This document shows, piece after piece, positions 7,344-14,476 of a DNA stretch of 22,888 nucleotides; position 1 is the stretch's first letter; every line of letters starts with the position of its first letter. Made by a program: the position numbers and the translations under genes. Below the pieces are notes generated by a model, which worked only from the letters and a program-made list of their open reading frames with translations, did not search any database and was not told the origin of the DNA. Source of the stretch: a virus; IMG/VR virus record IMGVR_UViG_3300017757_000174, positions 1 to 22,888 of that record; one strand, 5' to 3'.

Positions 7344-8028
7344 TCTAAAGCAAGGTGATGAGCAAAGAGATGTTACAATCCCTACAGAATGGAAGGATAT
7401 GACATTAGAATATTGGTGTGGTATGACAACAATAATTAAATCACATTTTGATAGAGCTAAATTAAGAAGAAACTCTCAAAATGAAAAGCAAGAAGAAATA
7501 GACCATACTGTAGAGTATTTAGAATTTGTAGATAATCAATTAGAGGATTTTCAGAATATACAAATGAATAGAGATTTGTTTGGCTATATGACAGGCTTAG
7601 ACAAAGAATCTATGAAGCTAATAGACATAAATAGCGTAAACAAAGTAATTAGCGTTTTAGATGGTCTTGTAGAGGAATACAAGCCAAAAGGTATGCGTTC
7701 TTTTGAATGTGAAGGAGAAACATACTTTTTCCCATCAGAATTTCTAAGACAAAATACTTATGGCGATTATATAGAGGCTACACAACTTGAAATGTATATA
7801 GAATCAATGAAGCACGGTAAGTTTGATGTATTGCCTGAGCAGATGGCTATATTATGCAGAAAATTAGAAGAAGAATATGATGATGATGTTATTCCTCAAA
7901 AAACAGAAATGTTTAAGAAGTTAACAATGGACGTCGTTTGGGAGTTCGGTTTTTTTTTGACTCAGCAAAACATAAAATTAGCGAAACTTTCAAATATGTA
8001 TTCGGCGAAAAAAGAGCTAGCGAAATGA
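7327..8028 (+). CDS. Putative tail assembly chaperone, gpG-like
   Basis: A 233-residue protein beginning with an IPTEWKDMTLEYW block. Openings of the form PxxWxxxTL are common, as I recall, in tail-chaperone-type proteins of Bacteroidota phages. It overlaps the previous gene by 17 bases. Near its 3' end (7950-7958) is a run of nine T, read as GGT TTT TTT TTG. A slip back by one base there joins codon 210 to the next frame, giving a fusion of about 311 residues with the gpT-like region that follows. Without slippage the protein ends LAKLSNMYSAKKELAK. Chaperones of this type coat the tape-measure protein during tail assembly. Here, unusually, other tail genes lie between it and the tape-measure gene. 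The function rests on the overlapping-pair architecture and weak motif memory. Confidence 0.6.
   Translation: MSIVISLKQGDEQRDVTIPTEWKDMTLEYWCGMTTIIKSHFDRAKLRRNSQNEKQEEIDHTVEYLEFVDNQLEDFQNIQMNRDLFGYMTGLDKESMKLIDINSVNKVISVLDGLVEEYKPKGMRSFECEGETYFFPSEFLRQNTYGDYIEATQLEMYIESMKHGKFDVLPEQMAILCRKLEEEYDDDVIPQKTEMFKKLTMDVVWEFGFFLTQQNIKLAKLSNMYSAKKELAK
7950..7958 (+). promoter_or_regulatory. Candidate -1 ribosomal frameshift slippery site (T9)
   Basis: Nine consecutive T. In the upstream frame the codons are GGT TTT TTT TTG, so tRNA-Phe can re-pair perfectly after a -1 slip and continue TTT GAC TCA. The -1 frame is open from 7917 to the stop at 8259-8261, across and well past the end of the upstream gene (8028). 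A GGGAG lies at 7940-7944, just upstream, but its spacing is short for a known stimulator. I found no convincing stem-loop downstream. The same run could also permit transcriptional slippage. Confidence 0.6.
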
Positions 8029-8261
8029 TAGTAAAGACTAAAAGCCTATATGATGTATATGTAAAGCCATTTGGTTGGCTTAACAGCCTTTATATGCTTG
8101 CTGAGAAGGGTATATTTAAAACAGAAGGTATGAACGGTATAGATAGTGTTAAGAATACTAACCTATATAAAGTTTTAAGTTACTTAAGTTGGATAACAGC
8201 TACAAACGAATACGAATCTAAGGTACAAGAAAAAATACACAATCCAAATAAAATAACTTAA
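8025..8261 (+). CDS. gpT-like tail chaperone region, expressed by frameshift or from its own ATG
   Basis: From the ATG at 8025, which overlaps the previous stop as ATGA, this encodes 78 residues. The same frame is open back to 7917, so a -1 slip at 7950-7958 would instead give a fused gpG-gpT protein. The central sequence FGWLNSLYMLAEKGIF followed by LYKVLSYLSWITATNEYES fits the pattern I associate with gpT-like domains (a GWxxxLYxLA opening, then a helix ending in a short charged tail). The fused form would bridge the tape measure and tube subunits. If the ATG is used instead, a short separate protein is made. I favour the frameshift but cannot exclude coupling. The stop overlaps the next ATG by one base. 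Confidence 0.6.
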   Translation: MIVKTKSLYDVYVKPFGWLNSLYMLAEKGIFKTEGMNGIDSVKNTNLYKVLSYLSWITATNEYESKVQEKIHNPNKIT

Positions 8262-9400
8262 TGGCAATAAGACTTACAGACATAGTAACAGTAATGAAAA
8301 GCAAATGGACTTATGGGGATAAGTTCTTTGGTTATACAGAAGAATTTAACGATAATCATAATACACAATACCCATCAATACTTATAACGCCTCCATCTTC
8401 AGTATTTCCTGAAGTATCTATAAATAATGGTTGGGAGCTTTACACTTTTGAAATATATTTTTCTGATTTATATAACAGAACAGCACAAGCAAATGTTAGC
8501 TTAGACCAAAGATGGGATAACTTGCAAGATTTGGGTAATGAGTGGTTAGATATGTTTCTAAAAAATTATCAAGATGGTGTAGTTACAGGATTTTTAGAAG
8601 GTGAAGATGTTTCTGTAGAAAGAGTTAAAGAAGTGGCTAATGACCAATTAATTCAAATAAGAATGAACTTTACTTGGAAGGTATTTAGTAAATGCTTTAG
8701 ACCTCAGTCTGTTTACCCTACAGACATAGCTAATCTTGTAACTTGGTTAAGGGCAGATAGCGGATTAACTTTTGACATACCAACTAAAAGAATTTCTGCT
8801 TGGGCAGACTATTCAGGTAGTAATAATGGTTTAGTACAGGCAACTAAAACTAAACAGCCTTTAAGATATACTTATGATGGAGCAAACGATAAATCAAGAG
8901 TAGAATTTAATGGCACAACTGATTTATTTAATTCTGTAAACAATATACCTATAACATCTGATTTTACAATATTTCAAGTAAGTAAAAATAGTGGCAATAC
9001 AAGCTCAGATATTTTAGAATATACTGATGGAAGTAAAATTATAAAATTATCTTATGCTGCTAATTCAGAATTAGTTGCACAAGTAAGTGACGGAACAACA
9101 GCAATAGATGTAACACTAACAGGCTCAAATGCTTCTAATTATCATATAGGAACATACAAATTACACAACAAAAGATTATATGTAGATTACGATTCTTTAG
9201 GAAGTTCATTATCAACAAGTGTTCAAGAGTCTGCATATAATAATTCTACAACATTTAATGATGCAGTATATACTATAAGTAGTGCAACATTACCTATGAA
9301 TGCTAATTTACAAGAGTTTATAATATTTAACGCATCATTAGATGATTATACTATAGGACAAATAAAAAGTTACTTAAACAAAAAATACAATATATATTAA
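8261..9400 (+). CDS. Tail-terminator-like protein fused to a C-terminal LamG-like lectin domain
   Basis: A 379-residue protein in two parts. Residues 1-150 resemble a small tail terminator or completion protein: an alpha/beta pattern with WELYTFEIYFSDLYNR (58-73), then a helix DQRWDNLQDLGNEWLDMFL (82-100) and a final strand block ending about 145. Residues about 155-379 are a concanavalin/LamG-like domain opening LVTWLRADSGLT, with ISAWADYSGSNNG, VEFNGTTDLF and a closing LQEFIIFNASLDDYTIGQI. Terminators usually cap the tail at about 130-150 residues, so the lectin half is an addition of about 225 residues. It follows the chaperone genes (TAATG overlap), which supports a tail role. The lectin could decorate the tail-head junction. 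The lectin fold call is firmer than the terminator call. Confidence 0.7.
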   Translation: MAIRLTDIVTVMKSKWTYGDKFFGYTEEFNDNHNTQYPSILITPPSSVFPEVSINNGWELYTFEIYFSDLYNRTAQANVSLDQRWDNLQDLGNEWLDMFLKNYQDGVVTGFLEGEDVSVERVKEVANDQLIQIRMNFTWKVFSKCFRPQSVYPTDIANLVTWLRADSGLTFDIPTKRISAWADYSGSNNGLVQATKTKQPLRYTYDGANDKSRVEFNGTTDLFNSVNNIPITSDFTIFQVSKNSGNTSSDILEYTDGSKIIKLSYAANSELVAQVSDGTTAIDVTLTGSNASNYHIGTYKLHNKRLYVDYDSLGSSLSTSVQESAYNNSTTFNDAVYTISSATLPMNANLQEFIIFNASLDDYTIGQIKSYLNKKYNIY

Positions 9401-9402
9401 TT

Positions 9403-11127
9403 ATGGCAGGATTTAATGGTACAATAGCGGCAGGAATACAGCCTTTTGACAACTCTAGTTCTAATTTAGGAACAATGAGTTATAATTGGAGGGCAAATTA
9501 TGTAAAAAGTGCGCATACACAAATGAGATACCAAGTTATTTGGGACGGTTTAAATGAAAATCAAGAACCTCTTGCTAGTAATTTTTCTACACCTGATGGT
9601 GATATAATAAATATAATTTTTAGAGTATATGCAAGCACTCAATTTCCTTATCCTGTGACCTCTGAAGATTGGGATTTAGTAGGTACAATAAGAAAAACTA
9701 GGGATATAGCAAATAGAAGCTATGTAAATGGTCAAGCAAATCTAAGCGGACAAAGATTTACTATTGAAATTAGTCAATTATGTCAAGATTTATTATCATA
9801 TAGCTTAGTCCCTATTAACAAGGGTACTTGGCAAAACTCTGAGTGGGGTGGTATGAATGGAGGAGAAACAAAACAAGATAATGTTACACAAGGCATAAGT
9901 TTTTATAATGTAACTCCAAATGGAACATATAGACATATTTGGGTAACTGCTACTCCTGAAGTATTATTGGCTAATGGTACTGTTGAAGAAGCAACAGGTG
10001 CAGGTGCAAGCTTGTCTTTTAATAAAATAGCTGTTATAAACTCTGTAGCACAATTTGAAAAAGATGCAATTTATTATAACCTAAAATATATAATACAAAA
10101 ATCTTTAGCTAATACAAACAACCCTAGGGGTTTTATGAGTTTATGTCCTAACTACACTCAAACAACTAATGCTCCATTTTTAAAACAAGTTAGAGAAGAT
10201 GAAGAAGCAGAGTGGTTATATTGGTGGCAAAGAAATATGGGTAATGCGGGTGACCAAACAGAAAAAGCAAGATTAAAAGTAGAAACATATTTAAGTAATG
10301 GCTCTGCTCAAAACACAATGTATTTAACTGATTTTAATTCTAATTTAGACACAGAAGTACAAGGAACAACAGTTTTTAAATTAAATCAAAATAGAGTATG
10401 CGTGCAAAATGTTTCGCCTACTTACATAAATGCTAATGCTGTAGATAACTCAGGAAGTACAATTACAAATCAAATAGATAGCTCTACATCATATTACAAA
10501 ATACATTTAGAATATACAAGTCAAACAAGCGCTGTTATTAGAGCAACAGAATATAGATATTTTGGTATAGATAGAGAAACTGCTAACATACCTTATGGCT
10601 TTGTAAGATTTCATTGGTTAAATAGAATAGGTGGTATAGATAGCTATACAGCTAAAAGAGATGTTATTGAAGGACTGTCTGTAAGCAGAGATACAATAGA
10701 AACAAAATCTGCTGATAGAACTTGGTATCAAGATAATCAAACTAACATACCTTCAGCAGGAACTAATTTAGCAGACGCTGCTTATGTTTCTAATACTATG
10801 CGAGGTGGTAATTTATATAAAGGAGGTAGAGAGGTTTTAAATGTAAAAGCACAAAGAAACAATAGTGTATTTACAGAGCCTTTAAACAAACAAACTGCAG
10901 AATGGTTAGAAGAAATAATGACTTCTCCAAATGTGTGGATAGAGATGGGCACAGAGGCTACTGCAAGAGGTAATACTGTAAACCCATATCAAAGACCATC
11001 TACAAAAGAATACATACCTGTTATAATAACAAATAGTGAGGTTGAGACTTTAAATCAAGAGGCAGGTTTAGTTAAGTTTAATATTGAATATACTTTAGCT
11101 CATAAAGTACAAACACAAAGAAATTAA
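9403..11127 (+). CDS. Large tail/baseplate structural protein
   Basis: A 574-residue protein starting two bases after the previous stop, with an ATTAATT leader. It is rich in Asn, Thr, Tyr and beta-strand-like segments and has no enzyme motif or signal peptide. Distinctive blocks are VRFHWLNRIGGIDSYTAKRD (about residues 398-417) and, near the end, WLEEIMTSPNVWIE followed by EYIPVIITNSEVETLN. I recall WLNRxGGxDSYT-like blocks in conserved structural proteins of Bacteroidota phages whose exact position in the virion I cannot name. Its location between the terminator-like and hub-like genes suggests a tail-tip, distal-tail or baseplate role. It overlaps the next gene by one base. Confidence 0.65.
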   Translation: MAGFNGTIAAGIQPFDNSSSNLGTMSYNWRANYVKSAHTQMRYQVIWDGLNENQEPLASNFSTPDGDIINIIFRVYASTQFPYPVTSEDWDLVGTIRKTRDIANRSYVNGQANLSGQRFTIEISQLCQDLLSYSLVPINKGTWQNSEWGGMNGGETKQDNVTQGISFYNVTPNGTYRHIWVTATPEVLLANGTVEEATGAGASLSFNKIAVINSVAQFEKDAIYYNLKYIIQKSLANTNNPRGFMSLCPNYTQTTNAPFLKQVREDEEAEWLYWWQRNMGNAGDQTEKARLKVETYLSNGSAQNTMYLTDFNSNLDTEVQGTTVFKLNQNRVCVQNVSPTYINANAVDNSGSTITNQIDSSTSYYKIHLEYTSQTSAVIRATEYRYFGIDRETANIPYGFVRFHWLNRIGGIDSYTAKRDVIEGLSVSRDTIETKSADRTWYQDNQTNIPSAGTNLADAAYVSNTMRGGNLYKGGREVLNVKAQRNNSVFTEPLNKQTAEWLEEIMTSPNVWIEMGTEATARGNTVNPYQRPSTKEYIPVIITNSEVETLNQEAGLVKFNIEYTLAHKVQTQRN

Positions 11128-13763
11128 TGTCACAGGTTACTATTGAAATTTTAGATTATGTCTATGAGTCAAGTACAATAAATTTTGATTCTAGCATATT
11201 GGGAACGCTAGATGTTACATCACATTCAGAATTTCCTTTAGCTCTTACTTTTACTATATCAGATATTAAAGATATAAATGCTAGAAAAGGCAGCTTTAGT
11301 AAAACATTTAAAATACCTGCAACAAAAAATAACAATAGAATATATAAAAATGTTTATCTTTCTAATAGTACAAGCACAAACAATGTTTTAAATAAAAAAA
11401 ACTGTAGAATATTAGTAAATAATATCTTCGCTATAGAAGGGTTGTTACAGTTAAATGCTATTGGTGGTGTAGATAAGCCTGAGCATTATTCTTGTGTGTT
11501 TTATGGTAACAATATTAGTTGGGCAAATAAAATAGATGAAAAACTTTTAAAAGATTTAGGTACAGATGGTAGTGGTTGGGATAGTTTGAATGGTAAAACA
11601 GGAACAGGATTAGAAATAAATAAAACAAGCATAGTAGCTACATTTAGTGAAGATGATGCTTCAGGCACAAGCCCTGTTGTTTATCCTGTAACTTCTTATG
11701 GTGATTTTAACCCTACAGGAGAAAGTCAAACGCTACAACTTTTAGATACTGCTTATGACGCAGGACACGCAGGAACAACTGCAGCTTCCGTAGGATATGT
11801 AGGTAGCGTAACAAATACTAACAGATATAACACTCCTGAGCCTGTAGTAGATTGGAGGCCTTGTATTTGGGTTTATGATATATTTAAAGAAATATTTACA
11901 CAAACAGGATATAAAATTTCTTCTACTTTTATTGAAGGCAGTATGTTTAAAAAGTTGTTGTTTTCTCTACCTAATTTTAAATACAATAATGCAGGAGACA
12001 GATATGATGCTAATTCTTTAGAGTCTTCTTTTAAAGATAGTGCTTTTATAAAAACATTTAATTATAGTGCTGCCAACACAGGGGGCGTACAAACACAAAA
12101 TTATTTTGCAAATCTTAATAACACTTCTGCTAATTACGAATACACTTTAAACACTTCAAGTTTTAATGCAAGTACAGGAGCTTATACAATTCCTGAGTTT
12201 GGTTATTATAATATAAATTTATTAAGAATGGGATATATATATAAAAATCCTGTTTTTAATAACAGTCAAAGAATTACAATAACAAAATCTGTGTTACGAA
12301 TTATAGTAAAGACTGTTGGAGAAAACCATTGGAGAATATTGGCTCAAACATCAACATCTCCTGAAGTAGAAATAAGAAGTAGTGACTCATCAACATACCA
12401 AGGGAGAGGTTATTTTGGTAATGAAATAAATGATGATGCTAGATATTTTTTAAACAAAGGAGATATAGTTAGAACACAACTACACGTTAAATTTAAAATT
12501 TTATTATTAGCAGGAGGTTCTTATGATGCTTCTTTTGATATAGAGCTTTATGGCTCTCAAGAAATAAATGTTTCTAGTCCTACAGATAATGTTCCTAATG
12601 GTAGATATGATATAAAACTACAACCTGAGTACACCGCTTATGGTCAAACATATAATTTAAAAGATGTAATTAATAAAGAATACAAGCAAATAGATTTTAT
12701 TAAAGGAGTTGCTCACGCTTTTAACTTACAGTTTTCTACTGATGAAGGCTCTAAAATTGTTTACATAGAGCCTTTTAATAATTTTTACAGACCATTATCT
12801 GAAGCTATAGATTGGACATATAAAGTTGATAGAAGTAAAGATTATGTGGACACTTGGATAAAATCAAGTTTAAAAAGAGATTTAATTTTTAAGTATAAGT
12901 CTGATGGTAAAGATGCAAAAGTAAAACAAAGGTCTATAGATTATTTTAAAGAAATTCAAGACGAATACCCATACTTTGAAACATTAGATGATACCTTTGA
13001 AAAAGGTAAGGCTGAATATGAAAATCCATTTTTTGCAGGTACTTTTAACGCAGGAGATGTAGATATATCTAATAATCCTAATCCACAGCCATATATAGCT
13101 TGTGTATGGCAAGAAGCGGAAGGAAATGTATACTTGTCTCCAAACAGCACTACAAGACCTGACAAGGGATATGATTTTCAACCAAGACTTTTATTTTGGA
13201 AAAAATATAGTCCTGATTTAACAAGTAATCCGTTAGCAATTTGTTTAAAATATGCAGTAGCACAAACTTGGGATTCTACATTTTCAGGAATATTTGCTGA
13301 CCAAAATGCTACAGGTGTTATATCTCAAGTTTTTCCACAAGCTACATCTTACAATAGAGACGATAGCGGCTCACCTGTTTTATCTTATGCAAATGTATGG
13401 GTTAGAGATTATGATGACGCAAATAATACTTATGGTTCTTATAGCATAGGTAATGGTTTGTATCAAACTTATTATAAGCAAATGATAGAAATGGTAAAAG
13501 AAAATCCAAGAGTTAGAACCTTACAGGTAAATTTAAAAATTAAAGATATTATTAATTTAGATTTAAGAAAATTAGTTTATATAGATGGTGATTATTGGAG
13601 AATAAATAAAATATCCGACTATGCTCCATTAACAAATAAAACAACTAAAGTAGAATTAGTTAAGTGGATTAGCTATGGTGGTTTTGCAAGTGACGAACCA
13701 ACACTAAATCAAAATGATGGTAAATGGAATAATTCAACAGGTGTAAATTTTAGAAATATATAA
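11127..13763 (+). CDS. Large tail-tip / baseplate hub-like protein
   Basis: An 878-residue protein. The N-terminal region contains PLALTFTISDIKDINARKGS and SKTFKIPATKNNNRIY (about residues 37-69), then a FAIEGLLQLNAIGG segment near 100-113. I remember this pattern (a SDI...GSFSKT...IPGT block followed by a gxlqL strand) as typical of large tail proteins in Bacteroidota phages and prophages. Around residue 245-265 is WRPCIWVYDIFKEIFTQTGY, and the C-terminus has RKLVYIDGDYWRINKISDY, also part of that pattern. Beta-rich composition and the neighbourhood suggest a tail-tip or baseplate hub component. I see no peptidase or lysozyme motif. The gene is coupled to its upstream neighbour by a TAATG overlap. 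Confidence 0.7.
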   Translation: MSQVTIEILDYVYESSTINFDSSILGTLDVTSHSEFPLALTFTISDIKDINARKGSFSKTFKIPATKNNNRIYKNVYLSNSTSTNNVLNKKNCRILVNNIFAIEGLLQLNAIGGVDKPEHYSCVFYGNNISWANKIDEKLLKDLGTDGSGWDSLNGKTGTGLEINKTSIVATFSEDDASGTSPVVYPVTSYGDFNPTGESQTLQLLDTAYDAGHAGTTAASVGYVGSVTNTNRYNTPEPVVDWRPCIWVYDIFKEIFTQTGYKISSTFIEGSMFKKLLFSLPNFKYNNAGDRYDANSLESSFKDSAFIKTFNYSAANTGGVQTQNYFANLNNTSANYEYTLNTSSFNASTGAYTIPEFGYYNINLLRMGYIYKNPVFNNSQRITITKSVLRIIVKTVGENHWRILAQTSTSPEVEIRSSDSSTYQGRGYFGNEINDDARYFLNKGDIVRTQLHVKFKILLLAGGSYDASFDIELYGSQEINVSSPTDNVPNGRYDIKLQPEYTAYGQTYNLKDVINKEYKQIDFIKGVAHAFNLQFSTDEGSKIVYIEPFNNFYRPLSEAIDWTYKVDRSKDYVDTWIKSSLKRDLIFKYKSDGKDAKVKQRSIDYFKEIQDEYPYFETLDDTFEKGKAEYENPFFAGTFNAGDVDISNNPNPQPYIACVWQEAEGNVYLSPNSTTRPDKGYDFQPRLLFWKKYSPDLTSNPLAICLKYAVAQTWDSTFSGIFADQNATGVISQVFPQATSYNRDDSGSPVLSYANVWVRDYDDANNTYGSYSIGNGLYQTYYKQMIEMVKENPRVRTLQVNLKIKDIINLDLRKLVYIDGDYWRINKISDYAPLTNKTTKVELVKWISYGGFASDEPTLNQNDGKWNNSTGVNFRNI

Positions 13764-13765
13764 TT

Positions 13766-13951
13766 ATGGCAGAACAAAGAAATCAAATAAATAACGGTGG
13801 TGTTGCAAATATAAGTGGATTAGAAGTGTATATGACAGTAACAATAAATGGTGACGATTTTTTAATACCTATTGTAGCTGAAGATGATTATGGTAATTCT
13901 CATCAAGTATTAAGAAGGAGTGTAAACAACATAATAGAGGACGACGAATAA
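13766..13951 (+). CDS. Small hypothetical protein in the tail cluster
   Basis: A 61-residue acidic ORF, two bases after the hub-like gene and one base before the next, with the same A/T start context as its neighbours (TAATT then ATGGC). It has a short beta-strand-like block VYMTVTINGDDFLIPIV and ends in EDDE. I do not recognise a family. The tight spacing on both sides is the main reason to accept it as a real gene. Confidence 0.6.
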   Translation: MAEQRNQINNGGVANISGLEVYMTVTINGDDFLIPIVAEDDYGNSHQVLRRSVNNIIEDDE

Positions 13952-13952
13952 T

Positions 13953-14474
13953 ATGGCTAACGAAAATTATCCTATAATAGTTGGCGGTTTAAAAAAGATT
14001 GGAAACTTCTTTATTAAAGAATTAAAATTTGAGTTAAAAGAACAAGAGCATATAGCTACAGGAAAACTTTTTAATTCTTTTTATTCTGATATTTATGAGC
14101 AGTTTGGTAATCTTTATTTAGATGTAACTTCTGATTTAGATTATTTATGGATAGTTAATGATGGTGCTTCAATGGGTGTTGATGTAGATGAGGCAACTAT
14201 AAAAAGTTGGGCAGCGGCAAAAGGAATTAGATTTAACAATCCTAAAGAAGAAGCAAGATTTGCAGAGTCTGTTGTAAGACAATTAGCGTCACAATATTTA
14301 ACTAAAGGAGGAGAAATGGTTGCTCCTAGAAGATATAATTTTATAGGCTATGCTTTTGCAAGAGCAGAAGGGTCAGGAATAATAGAACAAATAGAAGAAG
14401 ATATTTATAATTCAGTAGAAAGAGAAATAGGATTAGGATTATCAGGTAAAGTAATACAATTAACAATAAGCTAG
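13953..14474 (+). CDS. HK97 gp10-like neck / tail completion protein
   Basis: A 173-residue protein with the order of elements seen in HK97 gp10-like proteins: an N-terminal amphipathic helix (KKIGNFFIKELKFELKEQ), TGKLFNSFYSDIY, a strand block LDVTSDLDYLWIVNDGAS (about 53-70) with the characteristic VNDG turn, and a C-terminal helical region with APRRYNFIGYAFARA. Such proteins sit in the neck or complete the tail. It lies directly before the tape-measure gene, with two bases between. The family assignment is from motif pattern and length, both of which fit. Confidence 0.65.
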   Translation: MANENYPIIVGGLKKIGNFFIKELKFELKEQEHIATGKLFNSFYSDIYEQFGNLYLDVTSDLDYLWIVNDGASMGVDVDEATIKSWAAAKGIRFNNPKEEARFAESVVRQLASQYLTKGGEMVAPRRYNFIGYAFARAEGSGIIEQIEEDIYNSVEREIGLGLSGKVIQLTIS

Positions 14475-14476
14475 AT

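Noticed and set aside
12956-13181. Two overlapping antisense ORFs inside the 878-residue tail gene
   Set aside because: They are shadows of a conserved + strand coding region with no supporting start sites or spacing.
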